This document shows positions 50,151 through 58,698 of a DNA stretch of 64,000 bases, piece by piece. The position numbers were made by a program, and so were the translations under genes. The stretch is from Actinoplanes regularis (lineage in GTDB: Bacteria > Actinomycetota > Actinomycetes > Mycobacteriales > Micromonosporaceae), in the NCBI RefSeq assembly GCF_900188005.1, contig NZ_FZNR01000012.1, positions 186,001 through 250,000 of the forward strand, read 5' to 3'. Numbering within the stretch: the stretch's first letter is position 1; every line of letters begins with the position of its first letter. A model generated the notes under the pieces. It saw only the letters and a program-made list of their open reading frames with translations, did no database searches and was not told the origin of the DNA.

Positions 50151-51218
50151 TCAGTCCATGGTGATCACAACTTTGCCCCGGCCGTGCCCCGTCTCGACGT
50201 CCCGGTGCGCGTCGGCGGCCCGCTCCAGCGGGTAGGTGGCCCGCACGTGGACCCGCAATTGACCCCGCGTGTGCAGGTCGGCGAGCTCGGCGAGCCGGGC
50301 CGCCGACCGCGACGGCGGGGTGACCCGGATGCCCAACTCGGCCGCCTTGCCGTGCTCGACCAGGGTGAGAATCCGGCCCCGGTCGGCGACCAACGCGAGC
50401 GACACGACCAGCGCGTCACCACCCGCGGCGTCCAGCGCGGCGTCGACCCCGTCCGGAGCGGCCTCCCGGATCCGTTCGAGTAGCCCCTCGCCGTACGCGA
50501 CCGGAATCGCGCCGAGCCCACGGAGATACTCGTGATTGGCCGGGCGCCCGGTCCCGATCACCGTGGCACCCCGGTCCACGGCCAGCTGGACCGCGATGGT
50601 CCCGACCGCTCCCGCCGCGCCGTGGATCACCACGGTGTGCCCCTTGCCGACACCCAGCGTCTCGAGCGCGATGTGCGCGGTCTGCGCCCCGGCGCTGAAC
50701 CCACCGGCCACCTCCCACGGCATGCCGGCCGGTTTGACGACAACCTGGTCGGCCGGAACGACGATGTACTCCGCATACGCGTCAAGCCGCCCGAACCCCA
50801 GCACCTCGGTGCCGATGGTCACGCCCCCGGGCCCGGCCATCGCATCGCTACTCGCTCCGACAACCGCCCCCTGCCCGGCTGCCTCGCCGACCTGGCCGGC
50901 TACCGCCTCCTGCCCGACCGCGCCGCCGACTTGGCCAGCCACCGCCTCCTGCCCAGCGGTCCCGCCGACCGCTGCTTGCCCGGTCACCGCGCCGCCGACC
51001 TGGTCGATCACGCCGGCAAACTCGTTGCCGGGGACCCGGGGCAGGTCCCCCGTCACGCCGGGTGGGGTCCATCCCGCCCGGACCGCACAGTCGAACGGCT
51101 GCACCCCGGCGGCCTTGACCCGCACCCGAACCTGCCCCGGCCCGGCCTCCGGCGTGGCCAGTTCCATCAGACGAAGCACTTCCGGCCCACCAGGCTCGGA
51201 GAATCCCGCTGCTCTCAT
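50151..51218 (-). CDS. Zinc-independent MDR/quinone-oxidoreductase-like protein with repeat insert
   Basis: The 355-residue protein belongs to the NADPH:quinone-reductase branch of MDR: VRVKAAGVQPFDCAVRAG near the start and the Rossmann motif HGAAGAVGTIAVQLA in the middle. Between the strand GNEFAGVIDQVG and GTEVLGFGRLDAYAEY lies an extra ~50-residue Gly/Ala/Gln-rich segment of degenerate repeats (GQEAVAGQVGGA). Such enzymes reduce quinones or enones with NADPH. A MerR/SoxR-type box lies 16 bp upstream of the ATG. Confidence 0.85.
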   Translation of the reverse strand: MRAAGFSEPGGPEVLRLMELATPEAGPGQVRVRVKAAGVQPFDCAVRAGWTPPGVTGDLPRVPGNEFAGVIDQVGGAVTGQAAVGGTAGQEAVAGQVGGAVGQEAVAGQVGEAAGQGAVVGASSDAMAGPGGVTIGTEVLGFGRLDAYAEYIVVPADQVVVKPAGMPWEVAGGFSAGAQTAHIALETLGVGKGHTVVIHGAAGAVGTIAVQLAVDRGATVIGTGRPANHEYLRGLGAIPVAYGEGLLERIREAAPDGVDAALDAAGGDALVVSLALVADRGRILTLVEHGKAAELGIRVTPPSRSAARLAELADLHTRGQLRVHVRATYPLERAADAHRDVETGHGRGKVVITMD

Positions 51219-51233
51219 GGAAAGCGAGTCTCT

Positions 51234-51255
51234 GACCTCAACCTCAGTTGAGGTC
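51234..51255. promoter_or_regulatory. SoxR/MerR-type box of the oxidoreductase gene
   Basis: The perfect inverted repeat gacctcaa / ttgaggtc has a 6-nt spacer. The core CCTCAA-N6-TTGAGG is that of the known E. coli SoxR box. Read on the gene's strand, it lies inside a promoter with TTGACC as -35 and an extended 19-bp gap, the geometry MerR-family activators use. Redox-cycling compounds are the likely signal. No merR gene is adjacent. Confidence 0.7.
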
Positions 51256-51315
51256 AAGCCGCATCCGTGGCCTCCGTCCGTTCGCACGACCCACCAGCTC
51301 CGACGCTCCGGCGAC

Positions 51316-52092
51316 TCACGCATCTCGACGCTTCAGCAGGATCGCGCCGGCCAACAGCGCGGCCAGCGTCCACAGCGCCAGGACGCCCAGGCCCTTCCAC
51401 GGGCCGATCAACGGATCGGGGCCGGTGGCCTGGACGGCCAGCCCCGCGCTGACCGGCGAATACTTCTCGAACCGGTCGTGCCAGACCGGGTCGGTGACGA
51501 CGGAGACGATGATCGGAACGGCGTAGAGCACGGTCAGCACCGTGCCGATCGCCGCGGCCGGGCTGCGCACCGCGGTGGCGATTCCCAAACTCAGCAGGGC
51601 GATGAGCACCAGATAGAGCACCGATCCGGCCGCCGGGCGAAACGTGGCGTGATAGGCGGGGAGCAGGATTTCGCCCGCCACGACCGAGCCGGCCACCGCC
51701 ACGGCCGCCGCGGCCGCCACCATCGCGGCGACCACCACCGCCTTGCCCACCAGGACCGGGAGCCGCCGGGGCATCGCCGTGAGGGTCACGGTGAACATGC
51801 CGGTGCTGTACTCGTTCCCGATCGCGAGGACCGCGAGGATCGCCACCACCGCCTGGCCGAGTTGGACGCCGGTCAGTGCGACATCCGCCCCGCACGTTCC
51901 CCCGGAGCAGGCAGCGGCGACGGTCGCACTCAATCCGGTCGTGCCGGCGACGACCGCGAGAAGCAGACCGAGAGTGCCGGGTGACGTCCGCAACTTGGTC
52001 CACTCCGCGCGCAACGCCCGGCCCATCGTCGTTCCCGGGGCCGGCCGCGACGTCACGGTGACCTTGCTCAGCTCGGCCATGTCCACGCTCAC
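51316..52092 (-). CDS. ABC transporter permease (ABC-2 type)
   Basis: The 258-residue protein starts MSVDMAELSKVTV and has ALRAEWTKLRTSPGT, the usual N-terminal motif of actinobacterial ABC-2 permeases, then six hydrophobic segments (NEYSTGMFTVTLTAMPRR between the second and third). The GTG start overlaps the stop of the upstream permease (GTGA). It is the third gene of an ATPase-permease-permease operon. Confidence 0.82.
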   Translation of the reverse strand: MSVDMAELSKVTVTSRPAPGTTMGRALRAEWTKLRTSPGTLGLLLAVVAGTTGLSATVAAACSGGTCGADVALTGVQLGQAVVAILAVLAIGNEYSTGMFTVTLTAMPRRLPVLVGKAVVVAAMVAAAAAVAVAGSVVAGEILLPAYHATFRPAAGSVLYLVLIALLSLGIATAVRSPAAAIGTVLTVLYAVPIIVSVVTDPVWHDRFEKYSPVSAGLAVQATGPDPLIGPWKGLGVLALWTLAALLAGAILLKRRDA

Positions 52093-53552
52093 ACGTCCCT
52101 CCGACGCAGCAGCACCGCGGCGGCGCCCAGAACCAGCACGGTCCAGCCGGCCAGCACAGCCAGGCCGGCCCACGGCGAGAGCGGGAAATACCCCACAGCC
52201 GGCGCATACAGGTCATCCACCTGCGGATATTGCTTGACCGCCTGTTGCAGGGCGAATGCCGCCGCCGGGGTGAACCTCAGCAGCCCCCGGGCGGCCTCGA
52301 CCGGCAGCACCGTCACCGCCAGCAGGTACGGCAGCACGATGGTCACGATCGCCACGGTTACGGCGGTGACGCTGCGCCTCAGGAGAGCGCCCAGGCCCAG
52401 CGCCAGTACGGCGGAGAACGCGAGCAGTGCCCCGGTTCCAACCATCAGCCGCACCTCGGTCAGGGTGGTCGTGTGCAGCAGGGCCACACCGTTGGCCCGC
52501 AGCACCCGCTGGCCGAAGACGACCACCACGGCCGCCGCGACGACGCCGCAGACGAACGTGACTCCGCCGACCACGGCGGCTTTCGCGGCGAGCACGTGCA
52601 GACGCCGGGGGCCGGCCGCCAGTGTCATCCGGATCAGTCCGCGCCGGTACTCCGTACTCATGAACACGGCACCGAGCACCACCGCGGCGATCAGCGCGGT
52701 GAACGTCCCGACCAGGGTCTGCGTCGCCGAGACCCCCGCGCCGGTCGGCCCGACGTCTCCGGAGCCGGCCACCCGGAACGCCGAGCCCTCCTGTTCGGTC
52801 TCGGGCGTCTCGGACCAGTCCGGCTTGCCGCCGATCCAGTCGGTGTGCCATGCCGTCCCGGACCAGCCCTGCTCCGCGGTGAGCTGCTCGAAAGTGCCCG
52901 TCGCCAGGCTCGGCCCACCTTGCGAGCCGTTGAGCAGGCCCTCATGGAACTCGGTGCTGTACTGCGGCGAGGTGACGAACAGCCCCACCTCCGCGGTGAC
53001 CGGCAGACCGGTGAGCTGGGTGGACCCGACCTCCGTCCAGGCGCTCCCGTCGGGAGAGGCCGCGGCGGTGACCGTCTGCCCGGCACGGGAAAGGCGAAGC
53101 CACTGCGGCCCGCTGCCGGACGGACCGGCCTTGTCATGGGTGAAGTCCCACTGCATCCGCACGCCGTGCGAGCCGGTGACCATGATCGCGGCGTACGTCG
53201 ACCCCGGGGTGGTCCCGGACTTGACCATGAGGCCGGCCTTGGCCCAGGGGGCGAGCCCGGGGCGGGAGGCCCCCGGTCCGGCGAAAATCTCGCCGGTCAG
53301 CGACGCCACCCGGACGGTGACGCTACCGTCCCCGCTCAATGGCTGATGCACGAACGTGAAGCCGTCTTTGACCTCCACGCCGGCTGGGCCGATCAGCGGC
53401 TTGCACTCCGAGGCCGGCCCGTGCTTCCCACACGACCCCGACATCCCCGGCGCGAGCCCGAACACCATGATCAGCCCAGCGACGGCGACCGTCCCGAGCA
53501 CCCAGCCGCGCACGGTCCAGAATTTCGTCCACTCGGCACGCAGGATGCTCAT
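52089..53552 (-). CDS. ABC-2 permease with large extracellular jelly-roll-like domain
   Basis: The 487-residue protein begins SILRAEWTKFWTVRGW with a first membrane helix. About 240 extracytoplasmic residues follow, with a DUF1349/concanavalin-like pattern (PWAKAGLMVKSGTTPGSTYAAIM; GPQWLRLSRAGQTVTAAASPDGSAWTEVGS; VTAEVGLFVTS). Five or so further helices end it (STEYRRGLIRMTLAAGPRR). The beta-rich domain may sense or bind a sugar or envelope ligand. Four-base overlap with the ATPase gene. Confidence 0.8.
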   Translation of the reverse strand: MSILRAEWTKFWTVRGWVLGTVAVAGLIMVFGLAPGMSGSCGKHGPASECKPLIGPAGVEVKDGFTFVHQPLSGDGSVTVRVASLTGEIFAGPGASRPGLAPWAKAGLMVKSGTTPGSTYAAIMVTGSHGVRMQWDFTHDKAGPSGSGPQWLRLSRAGQTVTAAASPDGSAWTEVGSTQLTGLPVTAEVGLFVTSPQYSTEFHEGLLNGSQGGPSLATGTFEQLTAEQGWSGTAWHTDWIGGKPDWSETPETEQEGSAFRVAGSGDVGPTGAGVSATQTLVGTFTALIAAVVLGAVFMSTEYRRGLIRMTLAAGPRRLHVLAAKAAVVGGVTFVCGVVAAAVVVVFGQRVLRANGVALLHTTTLTEVRLMVGTGALLAFSAVLALGLGALLRRSVTAVTVAIVTIVLPYLLAVTVLPVEAARGLLRFTPAAAFALQQAVKQYPQVDDLYAPAVGYFPLSPWAGLAVLAGWTVLVLGAAAVLLRRRDV

Positions 53553-54457
53553 CGTGGGCCCTCCGCACGGAACTCGACGGCGTCGCGGGTCAGCTCGAGA
53601 TAGGCGTCCTCGAGGGTGGCTCGATGGGCCGCCAGCTCGGAGAAGGTCACGCCGTGCCGGTGCAGGACCTCGGCGATCCGCTCCGCCGGCAGGCCGGTGA
53701 TCGAGAGGCCGCCGTCGCCGGTGGGCGCGGCGGTCGCACCGGCCGCGGCGAGGATGCCGGGCGCCTCCGGCGACTCAGTGCGTACGGTGATGCGGCCGCT
53801 GGAGGCCGAGTTCAGGAGCTCCGCGACGGACGCGTCGGCGATCACCCGCCCGCGCCCGACGACGATGACATGGTCGGCGGTGCCCTGCAGCTCCCCCATC
53901 AGGTGGCTGGACACCAGCACGGCGCGGCCCTGCCCGGCGAGCGAGCGCAGGAAGCCACGCATCCAGATGATCCCTTCCGGGTCCATCCCGTTGAAGGGCT
54001 CGTCCAGCATCAGCGCCGGCGGGTCGCCGAGGAGCGCCGCCGCGATGCCGAGCCGCTGCCGCATGCCGAGGGAGAAGCCGCCGGCCCGCCGCCGCGCGAC
54101 GCCGCCGAGCCCGGTCTGCTCCAGCACCTCGTCGACACGGCGTGCGCCGAGGCCCTGGGAGTGGGCCAGCCACAGCAGGTGGTTGCGGGCCGTGCGGCTC
54201 GGCTGCAGTGCGCCGGCGTCGAGCAGGGAGCCGAGGTGCCGCATCGGGTCGGCCAACTCGCGGTAGGGCTTGCCCTCGACGAGGGCCTGTCCGGCATCCG
54301 GCCGGTCCAGGCCGAGAATGACGCGCATGGTGGTGGACTTGCCGGCGCCGTTGGGACCGACGAAGCCGGTCACCTGGCCGGGACGGACCTCGAAGGTCAT
54401 CCCGTCCAGCGCGACGGCCGCGCCGAACCGCTTCCGTATCCCGTTCACGAGAATCAT
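53549..54457 (-). CDS. ABC transporter ATP-binding protein
   Basis: The 302-residue ATPase has Walker A GPNGAGKST (about 34-42), signature FSLGMRQR, Walker B LMLDEP and switch His in SSHLMGEL. It has the C-terminal extension usual in ABC-2 exporters of the bacitracin/daunorubicin type. It leads a three-gene operon divergent from a two-component system with a shared operator, so expression is probably controlled by that system. Confidence 0.9.
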   Translation of the reverse strand: MILVNGIRKRFGAAVALDGMTFEVRPGQVTGFVGPNGAGKSTTMRVILGLDRPDAGQALVEGKPYRELADPMRHLGSLLDAGALQPSRTARNHLLWLAHSQGLGARRVDEVLEQTGLGGVARRRAGGFSLGMRQRLGIAAALLGDPPALMLDEPFNGMDPEGIIWMRGFLRSLAGQGRAVLVSSHLMGELQGTADHVIVVGRGRVIADASVAELLNSASSGRITVRTESPEAPGILAAAGATAAPTGDGGLSITGLPAERIAEVLHRHGVTFSELAAHRATLEDAYLELTRDAVEFRAEGPR

Positions 54458-54480
54458 GGCTGCCGTTTCTACGCGGCAGC

Positions 54481-54514
54481 GGGTGTCAGCCGGGTGTCAG
54501 CGGCTGACACCCGG
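54481..54514. promoter_or_regulatory. Response-regulator operator between ABC operon and two-component genes
   Basis: Two direct copies of gggtgtcag start at 54481 and 54492, an 11-bp period, the spacing at which OmpR/PhoB proteins bind. The second copy also forms a perfect 11-bp dyad with ctgacacccgg (54504-54514). The site lies 24 bp upstream of the ABC start and 31 bp before the regulator ATG. Confidence 0.65.
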
Positions 54515-54544
54515 TTGTCACCTTCGGCCTGGCATCTTGGATGG

Positions 54545-55207
54545 ATGCGAGTTCTGGTGGTGGAGGATCACGAGGTTCTGACCCGGACGATCGGGCTCGG
54601 CCTGCGCCGTGAGGGCATGGCCGTCGACCTGGCGTTCGACGGGGACGAAGCTCTCGATCGGCTGTCGGTGAACCGGTATGAAGTAGTGGTTCTCGACCGC
54701 GACCTGCCAGGCACGCACGGCGACGAGGTGTGCCGGCGGATCATCGCCGAGCACCAGACCAGCCGGGTGCTGATGCTGACCGCGTCCGGCGCGGTTCAGG
54801 ATCGGATCGAGGGCCTGGACCTGGGCGCCGACGACTACATGCCGAAACCGTTCGACTTCGCCGAGCTGGTTGCGCGGATCCGGGCACTGGGCCGGCGGCC
54901 GACGGTGCTGGTGCCGCCGGTGCTGCGCTCCGGCGACCTGACGCTGGATCCCAACCGGCGGGTCGCCTCCCGGGGCGGGCGCCGGCTCGACCTGAGCCCC
55001 AAGGAGTTCGGTCTCCTGGAGTGTCTGCTCGCGGCGGGCTCGCGGCCGGCGCCGGCCGAGGAGCTGCTGGAAAAGGTGTGGGACGAGGCGGCGGATCCGT
55101 TCACCACCGTGGTGAAGACGACCATGCGTCGGCTGCGGAACAAGCTCGGCGATCCGCCGATCGTGCACACGGTGCGCGAGGGCGGCTATCGGGTCGGTGA
55201 GCCATGA
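54545..55207 (+). CDS. OmpR/PhoB-family response regulator
   Basis: The 220-residue protein has a receiver domain (acidic VVEDHE at 5-10, phosphoacceptor Asp51 in VVLDRDLPG, KPFD Lys) and a C-terminal winged helix (DLSPKEFGLLECLL; TTVVKTTMRRLRNKL; GGYRVG). It overlaps the sensor kinase by ATGA. It probably acts on the divergent ABC exporter and on itself. Confidence 0.92.
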   Translation: MRVLVVEDHEVLTRTIGLGLRREGMAVDLAFDGDEALDRLSVNRYEVVVLDRDLPGTHGDEVCRRIIAEHQTSRVLMLTASGAVQDRIEGLDLGADDYMPKPFDFAELVARIRALGRRPTVLVPPVLRSGDLTLDPNRRVASRGGRRLDLSPKEFGLLECLLAAGSRPAPAEELLEKVWDEAADPFTTVVKTTMRRLRNKLGDPPIVHTVREGGYRVGEP

Positions 55208-56319
55208 CCCTGCGGACCCGGCTGATGCTGCTCTACTCGGTGCCGTTCTTCGTGGTCGGGTCGATCCTGGTGACCGTCCCGCTGCTCGGGGTGCAACAGT
55301 CCGCGCCCGTGGGCAGCGTGCCGGCGCCGCACCCGGTGCCGGAGGTCACCCAGTTCCCCGTCGGGACCTGGGCGGTGACAATGCTCGGGCTGGTTGTCGC
55401 ATCGGTTGCGCTGGGCTGGGTGGTGTCCGGGCGGTACCTACGCCCGCTGCGCAAGATGACCGAGACGGCCCGGGAGATCTCCGCGACCAATCTGCACCGC
55501 CGGCTGAGCGACTCCTCCCGGGCCAGGGACGAGCTTGGTGAGCTGGCAGCGACGCTGGATCAGTTGTTCGGGCGGCTGGAGGCGTCGTTCGCGTCGCAGC
55601 GCCAGTTCGTGGCGAATGCCTCACACGAGCTGCGCACCCCGCTGACCGCGGAGAAAGCGCTGCTCCAGGTCGCGCTGGCCGATCCGGACGCCTCGGCGGA
55701 GTCGCTGCGGGAGGCGTGCAGGCAGGTGCTCCTCCTGAACGACGCTCAGGAGCGGCTCATCGGGGCGCTGCTCACGCTCGCCAACGGTCAGCAGGGGGTG
55801 GAACGGCCAACCGAGATGGATCTGGCCGACATCACGGAGGTCGCCCTGCGAGCCCGGCCGACGGATCGGGTGTCCGTGAAGACCACGCTGGCGCCGACCC
55901 TGATCTGGGGAGACACCCGGTTGGTGGAAAGCCTGGTCGTCAACCTCGTCGACAACGCGCTGCGGCACAACGTGGCGGGCGGTCACGTCGAGGTGATCAC
56001 CGAGAGCGTGCGCGACGACAGCGGTGGGCGGATCACGGTCCGTAACACTGGTCCGGTCGTCCCGCCGGCCGAGCTGGACCGGCTCTTCGAGCCGTTTCAG
56101 CGGTTGGCTCGACCACGGATCGGGCACGGCGAGGGGCACGGTCTCGGGTTGGCCATCGTCCGGGCCATCGCAAACGTGCACGGTGCCGGGCTCGACGCCC
56201 ACACCCGGCCGGAAGGCGGCTTGGACATCGCTATCACCTTTCCGCCCGGGACACCTTTCCACGGCATTGACGAGGCGTCTCGCGTTGATCACTCTTCGCA
56301 CTGGAGTCACGGGCGATGA
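55204..56319 (+). CDS. Sensor histidine kinase
   Basis: The 371-residue kinase has two membrane helices (about 8-30 and 55-77) around a short (~25-residue) Pro-rich outside loop, a HAMP domain, the H-box SHELRTPLTAE with the phosphorylated His, and an ATPase domain (NLVDNALRHN; HGLGLAIVRAIA). The tiny outside loop resembles kinases that sense the membrane or a transporter such as the neighbouring ABC exporter. Confidence 0.92.
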   Translation: MTLRTRLMLLYSVPFFVVGSILVTVPLLGVQQSAPVGSVPAPHPVPEVTQFPVGTWAVTMLGLVVASVALGWVVSGRYLRPLRKMTETAREISATNLHRRLSDSSRARDELGELAATLDQLFGRLEASFASQRQFVANASHELRTPLTAEKALLQVALADPDASAESLREACRQVLLLNDAQERLIGALLTLANGQQGVERPTEMDLADITEVALRARPTDRVSVKTTLAPTLIWGDTRLVESLVVNLVDNALRHNVAGGHVEVITESVRDDSGGRITVRNTGPVVPPAELDRLFEPFQRLARPRIGHGEGHGLGLAIVRAIANVHGAGLDAHTRPEGGLDIAITFPPGTPFHGIDEASRVDHSSHWSHGR

Positions 56320-56632
56320 CGGAGCGACGTGGCCCGCGGCTTGACCCGCAGGGGGCATTGCTCATCCGTGTTCGTCGCCGTCCGGACAGCCCATCGCGGC
56401 CCCTCCTGGGCCACGAAACGCCGATGCCGCCCTGGAAGCCAGCCAGACGGCCACCACGATCGTTGCGGGGCACCGTGGGGCCTCGGGCGAACGCGGCTGG
56501 GCGCCCAGGGGCCACCGGGTTGTGGGCTACCGCTCTGGGGCTCTTTGCAGGACACAGGGTGCACTGCCGTGCCCTGCAACGTCCCTCGCGGCTGTCCTGG
56601 GCCGCCCACGGTTGAAGGCCACTCGCCGTGGA
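56320..56632. other. Gap between convergent sensor-kinase and zinc-peptidase-like genes
   Basis: The 313 bp hold no convincing gene; frames on both strands are Arg/Pro/Gly/Ser-rich chance frames. A weak stem (ccacgg at 56606-56611 and ccgtgg at 56626-56631) near the end could terminate the leftward gene. A lateral insertion or old gene remnant is possible but unsupported. Confidence 0.45.
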
Positions 56633-57967
56633 TCAGAGCTTTCGGATGTAGGCCGCGCACTCCTTGTCGACACTGGCCCAGGGCTTGCCGAACGCCGTCC
56701 TCGATGCTCCGTCCAGCCCGATGCCGTACTGCACCGCCTGTTGGAAGAACTGCAGCATCTTCGCCTTCCCGTAACGCTGGGACAGGTAGGTGACCGTGTA
56801 GTACCCGACGGCGTACCGGCCCTGGGCGTCGAGGATGCTGGCATTGTCGGCCGGCGGTTCGACGGACACCGAGCGCAGGGTCCGCTGTCGCAGCAGACGG
56901 TTCAGCGCGGAACGGTTGCGGTAACCGCCGGTGCCCGACCGCAGGTGCTCGACGTACTCGGCCATGCCCTCGACCAGGAACCAGACGTCGTCCTGACCGT
57001 AGTAGGTGTCGTTACGCAGCGTGGAGACGTGGGCCAGCTCGTGGGTGAGCAGCTCGTCGGAGAAGCCGGCTGTCAGGTCGGATTCGCGGACCTCGACATC
57101 GATGCGGTTCGGGCCGGTGGGAAACGCCACGCCGGCGACCCAACTGCCGGGATAGCCGCCGAACCAGCGCCGCCAGGACGCGTCGTCGGCGACGTAGATC
57201 CGGTAGCGGTCGACGGGCGTGTCGCCGATCCGGTATCGGTCCGCGACCGCGGCAGCCTTCTCGGCACGCCGGGACAGGTCGGCGAGGCGGCTGCGGTACT
57301 TCGGCGGAACGGCGACCAGCGTGCGAGCACCGACCTGAGCGATCAGCTCAGTGGTCTCCCAGGGCTGGCTGTAGGGCCGGGAGGCGTAGGAGACGCAGCG
57401 CAAGCAGGACGACTTGCGGGCGTGCGGCTGGAACCCGGTCAGGCGCAGCCCGGCCGGGGTCTCCGCCCAGATGCTGTCGAAGACCGCCTCGTCGATGGCA
57501 CAGTCCGCCTCCACGAAGCACTGCTGGGCGATGTGCACGACCTGCCAGGTGCCCTTCTTCGCCCGCACGAGCGGCTGCCGGTCGATGCGCTGGTCGAAGC
57601 GGGTCACGTGGAGTGCCCGCAGGGTCCGGAAGCGGCGCTGCAGTTCGGCTCGCAGCGCTTTGTTCCCCGGTTCCGCCGCGCCGGCGAACTTGCCGAAGTC
57701 GCCGCTGAGCAGCCCTTCGGTCTGCACCTTCATGGCGGCTCGCACCTCCTGGCCGACCCAGGCCTGGAATTCGGAGGTGGGTGCGCCCGCGCTCGGGCGG
57801 GGCAGGCTCGGCGCGACGAGTTCAACCGGCGGAGCCGCCGAAGCGGACGCGGAAGCCGCCACGGCGGCCGGTGTGTTTCCGGACCGGCAGGCGCTCAGGC
57901 TGCCGGCGGCCAGCACCGCGGCGACGGGCACCAGCGCGAGGCGACGCCAGGGAACATCGTTGATCAC
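56633..57967 (-). CDS. Lipoprotein with gluzincin (peptidase MA-like) domain
   Basis: The 444-residue protein has a lipobox LSAC (Cys about 27) and then an Ala/Ser-rich linker. The C-terminal half carries HELAH in SDELLTHELAHVSTLR and the third zinc ligand in EGMAEYVEH, the pattern of M61/peptidase MA-like metalloproteases. The middle part (CFVEADCAID, KSSCLRCVS) has several Cys. It should act on the outer face of the membrane; the substrate is unknown. Confidence 0.78.
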   Translation of the reverse strand: MINDVPWRRLALVPVAAVLAAGSLSACRSGNTPAAVAASASASAAPPVELVAPSLPRPSAGAPTSEFQAWVGQEVRAAMKVQTEGLLSGDFGKFAGAAEPGNKALRAELQRRFRTLRALHVTRFDQRIDRQPLVRAKKGTWQVVHIAQQCFVEADCAIDEAVFDSIWAETPAGLRLTGFQPHARKSSCLRCVSYASRPYSQPWETTELIAQVGARTLVAVPPKYRSRLADLSRRAEKAAAVADRYRIGDTPVDRYRIYVADDASWRRWFGGYPGSWVAGVAFPTGPNRIDVEVRESDLTAGFSDELLTHELAHVSTLRNDTYYGQDDVWFLVEGMAEYVEHLRSGTGGYRNRSALNRLLRQRTLRSVSVEPPADNASILDAQGRYAVGYYTVTYLSQRYGKAKMLQFFQQAVQYGIGLDGASRTAFGKPWASVDKECAAYIRKL

Positions 57968-58014
57968 GGATGGGAAGCATAGACAGATGAAAGATCATCT
58001 GACGGCCCAGCCCG

Positions 58015-58623
58015 TCATCGACCGGTCTGCGCGCGGATGAGGGCGCGCGCGGCCTCGACCGCGCGCATGGCGATCGCGTCGACGCTCGACGACCCGCGGT
58101 TGAAGAAACCCTCCGCATACAGGGACGTGTAGCCGTGGGCGGCCGCGATGATCGCCTCGACCAGGGCGACCGCCTGCTGGTACGACGGGGCGTCGGCGGC
58201 GAACGCGAGGTCGAGCACCGTCTCCATCAGCGCACGCGTCTCGACTCGGCGGGCGTCGTCAGGAACCGTGTACAGCTCCGCCGCGTAGATCACGTGCAGT
58301 CCGGCGCCGGTGCTCACGACGTACCGGAAATAGGCGTCGGCGACCGAGGCCAACCGGGACGAAGGGTCGGGGCCGGCGGCGTCGGCGGCCGTGAGGATCG
58401 CGGACCGCAGGTCGCGGGCAGCGGCCGCGGAGACCGCGGAGAGCAGGCGGTCCCGGTCCGGGAAGTGGCGGTACGGTGCGGCCGAGCTGACGCCGAGCCG
58501 GCGGGCGACCGCCGCCACCGAGAAGCGTCGCAGGCCGCTCTCGGCGAGCAGTTCGAAACTGGCGGTGATCAGGGCCGCGCGCAGGTCGCCGTGGTGATAT
58601 CCGCGTTCTCGCGACATGCCCAT
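58015..58623 (-). CDS. TetR-family regulator
   Basis: The 202-residue protein has the TetR HTH (LLAESGLRRFSVAAVARRLGVSSAAPYRHFPDRDRLL) and a C-terminal ligand-binding domain of the TetR_C type (FRYVVSTGAGLHVIYAAEL). GAGGGA lies 6 nt before the ATG. It is divergent from an F420-dependent oxidoreductase with two operators in between. The long open frame that continues leftward-upstream over the oxidoreductase is a shadow. Confidence 0.9.
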   Translation of the reverse strand: MGMSRERGYHHGDLRAALITASFELLAESGLRRFSVAAVARRLGVSSAAPYRHFPDRDRLLSAVSAAAARDLRSAILTAADAAGPDPSSRLASVADAYFRYVVSTGAGLHVIYAAELYTVPDDARRVETRALMETVLDLAFAADAPSYQQAVALVEAIIAAAHGYTSLYAEGFFNRGSSSVDAIAMRAVEAARALIRAQTGR

Positions 58624-58642
58624 GCCGATTCCCTCTACCCGG

Positions 58643-58684
58643 TGTAAGTTGGCTCTTACATTATCAAGTGAGAGACCTCTTACA
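58643..58684. promoter_or_regulatory. Two TetR operators
   Basis: Site 1, tgtaag-N6-cttaca (58643-58660), is perfect. Site 2, gtgag-N6-cttac (58668-58683, then a), repeats the pattern with one mismatch. They are 24 bp apart and fill the gap between the TetR and oxidoreductase starts, so binding should repress both. Confidence 0.7.
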
Positions 58685-58698
58685 TCGAGTGAGGCAGT

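Noticed and set aside
56320..56632. Small genes on either strand in the convergent gap
   Set aside because: Composition is that of chance frames and no start has a ribosome site.
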